DNA of 64,000 bases from Bigelowiella natans CCMP2755 (lineage: Eukaryota > Cercozoa > Chlorarachniophyceae), in NCBI GenBank assembly GCA_000320545.1, contig ADNK01001197.1, positions 1 through 64,000 on the forward strand, in the 5' to 3' direction. The translations under genes and the position numbers were made by a program. This document shows positions 36,874-48,372 of this stretch, in pieces. Each line of letters opens with the position of its first letter. The first letter of the stretch is position 1. The notes below the pieces were generated by a model. That model was not told the origin of the DNA. It made no database searches and saw only the letters and a program-made list of their open reading frames with translations.

Positions 36874-38710
36874 ACGTGTGGATGCAACGAGCAATATATG
36901 ACGATATCAACCAAAACAACCCAAAGTCTAACATCTAAAACGCTTTTTCACCAGCGACTATCTTGAGGTCTTTCGTTGTCCAACCTACCCATTTAATGAG
37001 GGTGGTGATGATGATGGTGATGATGATGACCATGATGATGATGAGGATGTGACGATGATGATGATTATGTGATGCAGCGACGCGAAAATATTCTCCGTAG
37101 TACATGCCCACTTCTTTGTTGTCGATACTTATTCAAAAATTAAACATGTATGCTAGTATTATTACCAAATTGAATCTCAGTATCCAAATGCAATGTGTCA
37201 AACGGGAATTGCTGCAACATTGGAGTATGCGTATATTATAAGCTCCTCCTCCTCCTCCTCCTCCTCCTCCTCCTTAGCCCACATGTGCATACCAAACCCC
37301 CGACAACAAAAAATACGAGAAAAGGGTTTTTCCCAACAAAGTAAGTCGAAACATTAAAATAATCGATTGAAAGTTTATATACGCCTATGATTCTTCTATT
37401 ATGTTGTTTAGACGTAACATGTGATGAACATTTGGCACTTGATCTCTCTTCTTTCTCTCCCCCCCCCCCTCCCTGGTATTTCTCATATACCACCTTCAGA
37501 GGCATCTGTTGAAAGAGTGTCGGAATAACCCTTTGAATCAAATTTGTATTTTGAAGAATTACAAAAGTACGTGGGGAATGGCTCATCGTAAAAGCACACC
37601 ATTATAGCACTCAACAACACACACACACACACACAAGAAGAGACATTCACACACATACTGACATATGTTTTAAAAAAAAAACCGCTATCTAATAGAAACA
37701 CAGGTGGTGTTAATAGTACGTAAAGCACCTTCTATATGAGCAGATAACTGGCCGCTTCCTGAGCGAGTAGACATCCGTATTCTTTTCTACCTCCTCAACC
37801 TTTTCTATCGTGTTACCTGCCAGGATTTTTCAGATTTGTGGAGCTTAGTGCCATAAATTCTTGCTCTAATTATTGTTGCGAAGGAAACGAGTCGCGTGGT
37901 AGTACTACTACCAAATTGCATCCATGGCTTCCACATATCTTCAGTTTTGCGTTTAAGACTCCAGTCCTCCTTCAGCTCTCCTGCGGTCAATTATCTTCAT
38001 AACGAATATGCAACGTAGCTACGAGCGGCGGAAGAACTAAACACATGTTTGCGTAGGTGTGTTGTGAGGATCACGTGATATGCTATTCAGGGATGTACAA
38101 CTCATAAGTGTAGAATAAGTGTAGAATTAGCACTTAGGGTTGGCAAGTTGACTACAAAACACGAAGTCACCGTCATCTATCCAGTCCATTAAAATAGCAA
38201 GGTCTGGCTTGAAGTACTGCGATGATATTAGAATACATACGTAAAACATATAGTAGAATAAGAAGTGGGAAATTATCGCTGCTAGGCTCTACCCCTCCCC
38301 CTCTTCTTTCTCCCTGTCCTGCATCCCTCCATCTTGTTTTCCAACATGCACTTTCGTACATGGGCAGGTGCGTGCGTAGTAGTTAGAACAGCAGAACATC
38401 ACAGCTCATCACATCCATTATCCGTACTCCTTACCTCGTCTATGAGATTCACTTCGAGAAGATTATTTACCATGCACGAGAATAGCACAATCTAAAAGCA
38501 GCGTGGGTTATACAAGAGACAAATGATTCCTATTGAAGATTGCTTATTAAGTTGATTCGTCTCTTTTCCAATATATACATATTCTCTTCTTTAACTAGTT
38601 TAATGCATATAGGCAGCGACATTTGTGTATGCAAGGTGGGTGATACAATGATTCACTATTAATATGCGAACGATGAATAAATCAATTATCTTACTAAATA
38701 CTTTCTATGT

Positions 38711-38743
<33 letters not shown>

Positions 38744-38972
38744 CAGCCCGCTTACAAAATACCTTGGGGCCATGTTTTGAGTCATGGCCTGGCTTCCGGT
38801 TTAAATCCAGCTATAACAGGCAGCCAAACAATTTAATGTCGTTTGTATTACCCCCCCCCCCCCCTTTTTCTTCAGAGACAAGTGGGGTAGGGCATATTTG
38901 ACGATGACCATCGCCGTCCATTGTTTTTCCTCCTCGTATAGCTTCAGAGGGGCGCCTTTTTTTTTTAACGCG

Positions 38973-39012
<40 letters not shown>

Positions 39013-40141
39013 TTATCTATCTATCTCTCTATCTCTCTTATCTTGCTCTACCCACCTTTGGGAACACATATGGCCGCCTTGGGAATACCTGCCCCGAGAA
39101 ATTATTCATAAGAGAGCTTAACAATAGATTTTGTGCTTGTAAGCGACTGATTTCTGATTTCCAGATATACGTACAAATACTACTCACAGGGTCGGCGTTT
39201 CCATTATCAGAAGGCTTGGTAGAAGAGACATCACACTTTTTGTCCTTCGTTTCGGGGTTATGAGGAGAATGTTTCTCGCTAACAGGCTGCTGCTTTGGTT
39301 CCGCATTGGACGTTGCAGCTGCCACTCCTAATGCTTTAACCACCTAGATAATGACGCATAAGATCATTAGGTGAGTATAGGGAATGAAATAGGGAAGAGA
39401 ATGTGCCAAGGCAGGCTATGACAAAATGCAAACACCGCTTCTGCGGATGGCTCTTTCAGATCAACCTGAGGGAGTGCGCAAATTGGAGGATAAATAAAAA
39501 TAATTAGTGGTGATTAGTCCAATGATAAAGTAAGAATGAATGATCCATTGTATAAGCAGGAAAGAAAATGGTACCTCCTCCTTACTATCATTTTTTGCCT
39601 TTAGTAGTGGTAATTCAATGCTGGAATCCTCCTAAAATAACATATATATATTTTTTGGTAAAAATAAAAGTAAATGCTCATACAATAATTTATTCGTCCA
39701 TCCGTACCTGTGACTGTGACTGTTTCTGTTTCTGTTGTATCGGCGACGCTGCCTTTTGTTCAGGTTCCACTTCAGATACTTCCATCTCCTTTTTTTCTGC
39801 TGCGTCGTCCTTGTTGGCGGCTGGGTCTTCTTCCTGTTTTCTCTCCCTCTTACTTTTCCGGCTGCTCCTTTGCCGTAACGGAGACTCCCCAACTTCTTCA
39901 TCTCTCTTGTTAATCTCATTTTCAGAAGGAAAAATAGATGTCACAGTATTATTCCGCGACACTCGTCCGTCATCGCATTGACTCTGAAATAGATTAGAAT
40001 GATATTAACTTCGGACTCCTTGCGTTTTATAATTTGTGCTTACATCGGCATCCCGAAGAAGCGCTCTTGAAGCGAGGGGCTCTGCACCAAAATTGGACAC
40101 CTGCCCGACATCGTTCATTAGCACTCTGTAGAACTCCCTCA

Positions 40142-40177
<36 letters not shown>

Positions 40178-40270
40178 CACAACACGCACACAATTTCGCA
40201 CCGGTATCCCATTTTCATAAAAAACAGGGCCTTTAGACTTGGCACGCTCATTCTTCGAATAGCTCCTCAT
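35138..40270 (-). CDS. Pentameric ligand-gated ion channel-like protein
   Basis: A multi-exon gene. The channel part is clear. Beta-strand exon IVLFSCMVNNLLEVNLIDE (near 38490-38430) and YFKPDLAILMDW (near 38200) match the start of the extracellular domain. MWKPWMQFG (near 37920) fits the W-x-P loop. M1 is YYIMRLVMPQLLLSFMALS, exon ending 35876. Exon 35731-35606 is M2 (ADRFSVSGTIVLSEIALYFIA) running into the family signature LPRVPYVMRIDIW. M3 is FTWCFALVFAAWGQNGLVY (near 35490) and M4 is FDKWSAIVYIILVVLGTLWF in the last exon, before the stop at 35140-35138. Channels of this family open a pore on ligand binding. The first in-frame ATG (40270) gives no signal peptide, and about 250 disordered acidic/Gln-rich residues precede the channel. 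Either the true start or a gene boundary is misplaced, or this is an odd fusion. Middle exons (36300-37600) are uncertain. Confidence 0.75.
35543..35592. repeat. 25-bp tandem duplication in channel intron
   Basis: AAAAGTAAAAGAAACATAG plus TGCAAG occurs twice back to back (35543-35567, 35568-35592). It lies in the intron between the M2 and M3 exons, just beyond the donor at 35605. Confidence 0.9.
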
Positions 40271-40694
40271 CACCCAGGGAAGCGGTTCGGATGCTAGAGA
40301 ACAGTAGATACTACTGTAGGATACTAATGTAGTTGTGCGGACGCGGAGGGATTGATGTGTGTGGAATCTGCCTTGCACAAAATTTCCCGACTAAAGAGAA
40401 ATGGCAAATTTAATTGTCGCATACCGAAAATGTCATGGGAAAAGCTCTCCGTTTACACAGATGCCTCGGCACCCAATCACGAAAAAAAAAATATCGACCT
40501 GGAGTTGTTAAATAAACACCCTTGGATTTTGCTAAGCGTCACAACTTTGGAATGACCTCAATATTTTGTGTGAATCGGCATGGAAGTGAGTGGTGCGACA
40601 ACAACAATGACAAGTCTCAGGAGGGTGGAACATAGGAAAGGATAAGACCCACTTACTTTGCGAGGAAGGAAAGTATTGAAACAAGGAGGCCAAC
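40271..40694. promoter_or_regulatory. Head-to-head gap between channel and SART3 genes
   Basis: This 424-bp stretch holds the presumed promoters of both divergent neighbours. It has one CTAG, no microsatellite, and no recognisable core element. It is shown as a regulatory region only because both start codons face away from it. Confidence 0.45.
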
Positions 40695-43600
40695 ATGGAG
40701 GTGGAGGGAGCCAGCGAGGGCACTATCGATCAGGCCAAGGGAGGAGAACAGGGTCAAGTTCAAGAAGGTTTCTTCCTAGTTATTGTAATCCACAACACAC
40801 ACGAACGAAGTGGAAGTTAATTAACATCATTTCGTGAAGGAACTAACACTTATTACGAACCTCCGTAGACACCAAGAAGCTCGCGGAGAAAATTAAACAG
40901 CTTGAGGACAATCGCAATCAAAATCCAAACGACTACGATGCAAACTTCAACTTAATTTTGACTCTTCGGAATGCCTGGCTTTCAAATGCGGGGGAGGCGT
41001 CCCTGGCACAAGATTTTTTCGTGAGACTGCGGCATGCACGCGAAGTCATGTCGGACATCTTCCCACTGCCCGTAGGGTCGTGGGTAGAATGGCTGGATGA
41101 TGAAACAGGGTGGATGCAAGGGAAAAAACAGGAAGAACAAGCAAAATGCAAAGAGGTAGAAACTTTCTCGCTTTCAAACATTTTTACACGCACAGTTTTA
41201 AAGAGGTAAATTTAAGCGATTATCTCGAACTTGCTCAATTTACAGAAACTCAAAGAGCTACACGAGACCTCTGTTGAAGACTATTTGTCTGTAGATTTAT
41301 GGATAAGACATGCCGAGTTCCTATGGAAACAGGGTGAGGAAAAGGACTCGGACGTGAGAGCTATGTACGAGCTCGCCATTACGGAAGCAGGGAGACACAT
41401 GGCTGAAGGAAAAGCTATCTGGCAGTCCTATCGGGAATATCTTAAAGAAAATGGAGGTTCTGTAGAGGATATTCGCTTGCTCTTTACACGGGAGCTGAGC
41501 ATCCCCTATATGGATATGGAGCAAACGATGTCGCAATACATTAATTGGGAGACAACAGTCTCGAAGAAGCGACCAAATCCCGAAACGAAGCCAGAATTGT
41601 TCAAAGCCTACTCGAAGGCCAAGGCAGAGAGAGACAAGCGAATCGACTTAGAGGAGAAGCTCATCGCTGCTGCGCAAGTCGTGGGTAGCAGCAACGGTTC
41701 TTCGCCTGGAGTATTGACGATGGAACAAATAGCCTTGTGGGACGCCTATATTGCTTTAGAGGATAAAATGGCAAAAGGAAAATATTCTGATCGCACCAAA
41801 ACTTTGTATGAACGGGCTCTCTCACATGGGTTTTTGCATCATGATTTGTGGAGACGATACTTGCAGTACGTGAAAAACGTGTTTAAGAACGACGATTGGC
41901 TGGAAGACACCTATCATCGTGCTATCAGAAACTGTAAGCAGGATGCTGATCTCTGGATTGGGTTATTTAGATTATTTGAGAAACGCCAAGATGAGCAAAG
42001 CGCGAAGAACCTGATGGCCAAACTAGACAGCGACGGTACCTTACAGCCAGAGATCAAAGCCAAAGCATTTCTGGAATTTTGCGACCGGATGCGCAGACGA
42101 TGCGGTGTTGGGGGAACAAACTCAGAGCCACCTGACGCAAAAAGTATGGTGTTGCGCGCAGTTTTCGATGCCTACAGCCAAGTGTTGAAAGATATAGAAA
42201 CAGAAGTAGCCAAAAGTCATGATCTTCACTACAATTTATACTCTTATTGGGCTGATGTAGAGATGAGATGGTATGGAGACATTGAACAATCGCGAATCCA
42301 TTGGGAAACACTCATCCGTTGGAATTCACAGGATGAAAGGGTATGGCGAAGCTACATCTACCAAGAACGAATTTACGGGGACTTACAAACCGTGAGAGAT
42401 CTATATAAACGAGCAGTTTCGTCGCTTGATACTTCCCATCATGAGCTTAAAAATTTGTGTGACGAATGGGTGAAGTTTGAGCGTGAGTGCGGCAGTCTTG
42501 AAACACTAGAAACAGCGGAGAAGAGGGCGTCTCTCCGAATAACAAAATGGACGGAGCACAAGCAACAATGTGAGCAACAACAATACTACCAATTGTATTC
42601 TCAGCAACTTCAGCAGCAGCAGCACCACCAGCAGCAGCAGAATAACCCAAAGAGCAGCACCAGCAGCAAAACCGTCGCCGGACAGAAAAGGAAGCGTGAT
42701 GACAGAAAGGAGGATGAGAAGGATGGGCAAAAGACGGATCACAACCCTAAAGCAGCATCATCGTCGTCGTCTGCCCCTACTACTAACTCAGATAAGAGAC
42801 AACGACGACACGCTCCCAGTGCTGGTGGTACCGACACATCGGCCATCTCTGACAACGGGGAGGGGAAAAAGAACGAAGATGAGGCAGCTTCTCTTAAGTG
42901 GAAGGTTGAAAATCGTAAGGAAGAGAACACCATCTTCGCAAAGAATCTCGCATATGACACCACCGATGAGCAGATTAAGACCTTTTTCAGTAAAGTGGGG
43001 GAGATCTCCCAGATTCGACACATTAGGGATGGAAAGGGAAAGTCAAAAGGGTACGCCTATATAGAGTATGTGGACGCCAAGTCTGTAGATCAAGCTTATC
43101 AAAATCTCCAGTTGCGCAAAATTAACAAGCGGGCTGTTCAGCTATCTCGTTGTTCCGTACCAAGCAGCAACAAAGGAGGGAAAAGAGGAGGGGGGAAGAA
43201 GAAGAAACACAATGAAGGCTATCAACGTCCAGAACCAAAAACAGTGTATATCAGGCCCTTACCGCGACTTGACGGAGAGTTGAGAACCGTACCGATTCGC
43301 ATGGAGGAACATCTTCGAGGGCATTTTAAGGAATGTGGGGAGATAAAAGCAGTAAGACTTACCCTAGATAAGAGGGGGAAACTAAAGAGATTCGCATTTA
43401 TTGAATTTCAGCACACAGACTCTGTAACCAAAGCAATCAAGCTCTCAGGGACCCATTTAAAAGATCATCCCGGTAAAAAGCCTCTCTCGGTGATGAAATC
43501 TTGCCCTCCATCGAAGAAGAAGCAGATTCTCAATCTTCCTAAACCAGAAAAGAAAACCATTCGCAAACGAGGCCGTGCAATGCTGTCCCTTGTTCCTCGC

Positions 43601-43789
43601 TCCATTTCGAAGCCAAGCGGGGGAAAGAAGGACGTTGGAAAGGTCACTTCTATGAATATTGACGCATCAAGTTCCAAAAAAGAAGGGGGGGAGGGGGAGA
43701 CAAAGATGAAGGACACACTTGCCAACGTGAAGCCTGGAACAAAAACGAATGCTCACTTCAGGGCGATGTTGTTGAATAAAAGTAAATAA
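40695..43789 (+). CDS. SART3: SART3/Prp24-like U4/U6 snRNP recycling factor
   Basis: Three exons (40695-40767, 40869-41155, 41246-43789) join in phase to 967 residues. Residues from about 30 to 550 form HAT half-TPR helices typical of RNA-processing factors. A Gln/Ser/Lys-rich linker (about 560-680) includes poly-Gln from CAG repeats. Two RRMs follow: RRM1 about 682-760 (TIFAKNLAY, GYAYIEYVDA) and RRM2 about 785-870 (KTVYIRPLPR, RFAFIEFQH). The C-terminus has MLSLVPRSISKPS and ends with HFRAMLLNKSK, matching the conserved Lsm2-8-binding tail of Prp24/SART3. The protein anneals U4 with U6 snRNA after each splicing cycle in the nucleus. Architecture is that of animal and plant SART3 rather than yeast Prp24, which lacks HAT repeats. 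A gene rich in introns needs such a factor. Confidence 0.95.
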
Positions 43790-44081
43790 GATTTATATAG
43801 ATATGTCAAGCTCGCGAGCAAACTCTTAGCGGCGTTGCCTCCACAACATCATATGACTTGTCCATAATTTGTTAGTCCAGTATATGCAGCGTTTATACGG
43901 AGCTATGCCATCGATTGCTACTATCTATTCGCCTACGCATAGCTGCATGTCTCAAATATGTACATGCTGGCTAGCTGGTAGCAGGCCCATATGCCGCGTG
44001 CACGCATTACAGTGTTCCTAACAGTAAGCTGTTAGACAAGTTTATACTGTGCAATGGGCGTTTCTAGGTTTTACCAGCATC

Positions 44082-44093
44082 CATGCTAGCATG
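44082..44093. repeat. 12-bp palindrome CATGCTAGCATG, copy 2
   Basis: Exact copy in convergent gap D, about 290 bp after the SART3 stop. Confidence 0.95.
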
Positions 44094-44553
44094 CGTCTCA
44101 TAGTCAGCATCGCAGCTTTTCGATCAGATATACACCTAGACATAGCTAGATAGAAGCATCTTGCGCATGTCCAGACTCTCTAGCTCCAGATGTACCTTAG
44201 CTAGCCTAGCTAGCTAGCGAGGGCCGCTGTCCTCTAGCCTTGCGCCCAGCTAGCTAGGGCTATCTAGCTACATATGACACCAGACACGATGATGTCATCG
44301 ATTCGTTGCGTGAGCATGCGATGCATATAGCGCCATCCAAGCAAGTTTTTTTTGCAGCCTACGCTACATACGCTCTTATTCACAGCTGTGCATCAATGTC
44401 ATGTAGTGCTTGTGCTTGTGCGTACTAGTGTAGCACGTGTAAATCATAACAAACTACATATATACGTATGTCTATTGTACAATGCTGCACGACAACACAA
44501 GCGACGATGCTGCATTTATAAACGCAATGTCTTGTAGCCATGCATTTATGTGC

Positions 44554-44565
44554 CATGCTAGCATG
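44554..44565. repeat. 12-bp palindrome CATGCTAGCATG, copy 3
   Basis: Exact copy in convergent gap D, 460 bp after copy 2. Confidence 0.95.
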
Positions 44566-44944
44566 AATCACATGTAAAATAGGTGCACTAACTAACGAAC
44601 GCGATAAAGGTTGCTTGAAAGCACGTACTGTAGTCACATAAATTCACCTATACATCATTCTAGCATCGCTGGATTGCGAATTTACATCATGAGGCGGATA
44701 TGACAATTGAAAAAAAATAATTATGCGGCAGCCGTCTAGCTGTCCCACTAACAAATATCAATGCGCATGCTAACATGGGTGGGGTGGCATGCGCTACCAT
44801 GAACGGTCTAGCGCTCCGCGAGCGTGGCATATGCTACATGCGAGCAAAGCGCAGTTGCCCGTAAAACATGGCGCGGACCGCCAAGGTATTGTATACGTTT
44901 ATATCGTGTCCACGTTGTACGTGATGTATGTTCCTATTACTTGG

Positions 44945-44956
44945 CATGCTAGCATG
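44945..44956. repeat. 12-bp palindrome CATGCTAGCATG, copy 4
   Basis: Exact copy in convergent gap D. A one-mismatch version (CATGCTAACATG) lies at about 44766-44777. Confidence 0.95.
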
Positions 44957-45166
44957 CACGTTTAGATTTGTTTAGATAAATGTACTTCATGTCTAGATCG
45001 TAGCCTAGCAGAACTACAGAGTTACATGACAGTTAAAAGGTTTCATGTGGCCAGCAATCGATTTTGGCGACAAGTTGCTGAACTTCTACGACGGTTCATG
45101 ACATTCTACCCCATGCGAGCATGCGTGATGCGCGTATATTATCTCGTGACGTTCCAGCATCAATAA

Positions 45167-46281
45167 TCATCTTGGAGTGCTGCGCACTCTTATTTTGACC
45201 ATGAAGGGACTGCTTCTATTGCTAGCCTGAAAGGTAGTCGTGCTATTGTTACCACGACTACGTACGGGTGAGTAGTTACTAGTTCCAGACTGTCTCCGCC
45301 CCTTCCTCAGAGAGGAAGATCTGCGGCCTTGCTGCTGTTGCTGCTTGTGATCCTTCTCAGCGAGGGTTGTGGTTTTTGTCGAGTCAAGGTTGATGCTTCC
45401 AGGATAACGATGATGTTGTTTTTGGTGATGCGCTGTGATCGGTACGCGCTTAGGTGGTGAGGTTGCGGTCGTGGAAGAGCGGTGCTGGAGAAAGTGATGA
45501 CGATCGATCGACTGTGAAGAAACTTGCGTATTTTGAAGCCGGATCCTGGAGGGGACGTAACAAGCATTCATGAAAGAGTAAAATTAATGAAACAACAAGA
45601 TGGACGGCCCTCATTGGTCCATATGTAACCCTCCCCCCCCCCCCCGCTCTCTCTTTCTCTCTATGTAATATATATATTATTACAAAGATTTTTATTCAAT
45701 TGCTGTGGATACCATCCTCGAAGTAGCGTGCAATAACTATGCGACGATGACATGCCTTCTCCTCCTCCTCTACACTTCTACAACTACTACTACTACTACT
45801 ACTCCTGCTACTACCACCATCTCCACCTATCCACTCCTCCGCTAAGTCAAACCTGTTGGTAGCTTTGCTTCTATTCTTCTTCTTATCCAGAAGACTTTTC
45901 CCTCTAACACGTCGATGCTGCAGTGCAGAACGAAGGTTTCGCTGCTGTTTTTTTGACGACGAGGTCAGCTTCGATTCAGTGCTGTTGCGCAAGCCGCGCC
46001 GTGACACAGGTGGTGGCTTTGAAACTTTTAGTCTCACAATGGGAGAACTTTCCCACGCCTATCATGGATGATATAAGATAAAATGAGATGGAAAAGAGAT
46101 TGGAGTGGGGAATGCTCGTAACCCCGCAAAGTACTAAATATCTAAATACCCTGTTGATAATATCCTGCTTCACGCCCTCCTTTGTGCTCGACCTTATTTG
46201 AGAGTAGTAGACGTAGCATGTGTTACAATCAACCAGAAGTCTCTTGAGCTACCTCTCTCTTCAAATGGATAAAAATGCTGC

Positions 46282-46323
<42 letters not shown>

Positions 46324-46770
46324 ACACGCAAGTGATGAGTCTACTTTTTGCGGCTGCTACTTAATGCCGAAAGCCCCTTTTTTGAGGATGATGACGACTT
46401 TAGTGGAAGATTATACTTAATGTTACTGCTACGAGGAACACTAGTCGCGACACTCGTGAGGCTTTGCATGCTAGGTGAGATCTTGGATATAGGAAAGGGA
46501 AGAGGATCTTCGTCTGCATCTGCAGCTGTCATCCCAGGTTTCACATGTGATGATATTAGTGATGATGATGATGATGATGATGCTGCTGGTGGTGGTGAAG
46601 GTGACTCCGATGCACGTAGAGAAGACAAGTGATGATTATCGTGAGTAGATGGTGATAGCTTGAGATAATCCGTTTCTGTGAGGTATTCATTGACATCTTT
46701 ACTTCTCCCTTCGGCATGCCGGTCATGCGATCCTCCATCTGGCTTTTTCCCTCGGGCACTGAAGAAATAG

Positions 46771-46825
<55 letters not shown>

Positions 46826-47763
46826 ATTGATAATGAGTATCTAGATAATTTTGTGTATCATCATCACACAACAACAACACTCTTCATAATATTACCTGGC
46901 AATGACGTGAGCCTCCTCTAAAAGGCCAGTAAAGCTTTCTCTACCCAATGGAGATATTGGAGGCGAGTCCGCTAATAATTTGTGGGATTGCTGGTGCTGT
47001 TCTTCTTCGTCGGCAGCAGCAGCAGCAGCAGCATTGTTTCCATCACCACCACCAGCATGCTTATCATCATCATTAACAATGCCTTTAGCGACCCCTTGCG
47101 CTGGAGGAGCAACTACTGCTGAAGTACCTAGCTGAGTTCTAGGCCCAGAGGGACAACCTGCACGATGATCATGCTCCTCCTCCTCCTCCTCCTCTGAGGA
47201 GACATTCATATACCGTCTTACTGTGCTACTGCGACTTGAGAAGGGGGGGGTGGAGGAAGACTTGTTCTCCGTTTTGGTGGGATCCATACGCCGCCCTCTT
47301 CTTCCAGAGATCTTCCCACCACCACCACCAACACCACCGCTGCGACTGCTGTTCCCTCCAGAAGGATGATGAGAGCCCTGCCGTGCCCCTCCATCGACAC
47401 GATGCTGCTTTGCTGCGTTGGTATCAAGTCTAAGATTGGAGATGATGCGAGACCGCAATACCTGTATAAAAATATAAAAAAAAGGGAGAGGAAGACGAAG
47501 AGGAAGAAGGTTGTGTGACGATACTACATTTGTGCGACCGTAAGTAATTTTTGTGCAGCGTGTACAACCATACGTGTATCAACTGTGCGCACGAAGGTGT
47601 GTGTATGCATGCCTCACACTATGTCTGATATGATCAAACGAGGCGTTCTCAGAGCTACTACCAACATTCTGAGGGTATTATTTATCATTACATTTTCCTT
47701 TTTAAGATTTTAGATTAAGTTACTTAATAAACTGCTGCCACCGTCAGCGTGCTGCTGCTGCCG

Positions 47764-47799
<36 letters not shown>

Positions 47800-48304
47800 A
47801 TAGATAGTATTAGCAGTAATAGCAACTACTTACAACAACCTCATGCTCGCGATCTTGTGCGGACCTCTGGTCCCTATCGTAATGGCGATGGTGATTATAT
47901 TGTGTCTGTGATGATGGTGGTGACGCCGCTGACAGCGTTGAAGTAAAGCGTCCTCTAGCTGATTTTATCTTCATCGTCTGTCCGGCAGTAGCTCCATATC
48001 TGGCCAGAACTGATTGATATGGATGAAGAAGCAGAATAGGGGAGAAAAAGAAGAAGAGGAAGAGGAAGAAGGAAGAATCAGAACGAAATGATATGCTGTG
48101 GGCTAAGCAACCATTAGCTGCTATGTCACGTCACTTCCTTGTGTGGCATCCATTTGTAAAGATAAGGCTGGCAGTTGTGTTTCCGCGTATTATTAAAAAT
48201 TGAATTTACGGCAAAGAAAATGAGCCGTATACATTTATCATAATCATTTGATCATACTTTCCCCATATATACACGTTTACGCATCCCCCCCCCCCCTCCC
48301 CCCC

Positions 48305-48372
<68 letters not shown>

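Larger units (their letters stand above)
43790..45166. other. Convergent gap D: CTAG-rich palindromic DNA
   Basis: The gap lies between the stops of SART3 and the long disordered protein. By hand I count about 22 CTAG sites in 1,377 bp (about 5 expected), with a dense cluster at 44199-44275, and three exact copies of CATGCTAGCATG. No microsatellites, no protein-like frame and no splice pattern are visible. Confidence 0.85.

Noticed and set aside
43790-45166. Convergent gaps as transposon copies
   Set aside because: No terminal repeats, target-site duplications or transposase-like frames are visible, and the four gaps do not align with each other over their length.
45600-45720. Processed pseudogene or retroelement tail near an A/T- and C-rich patch
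   Set aside because: Only a C run and a short AT repeat are present between two exons of the disordered-protein gene; no coding remnant is seen.
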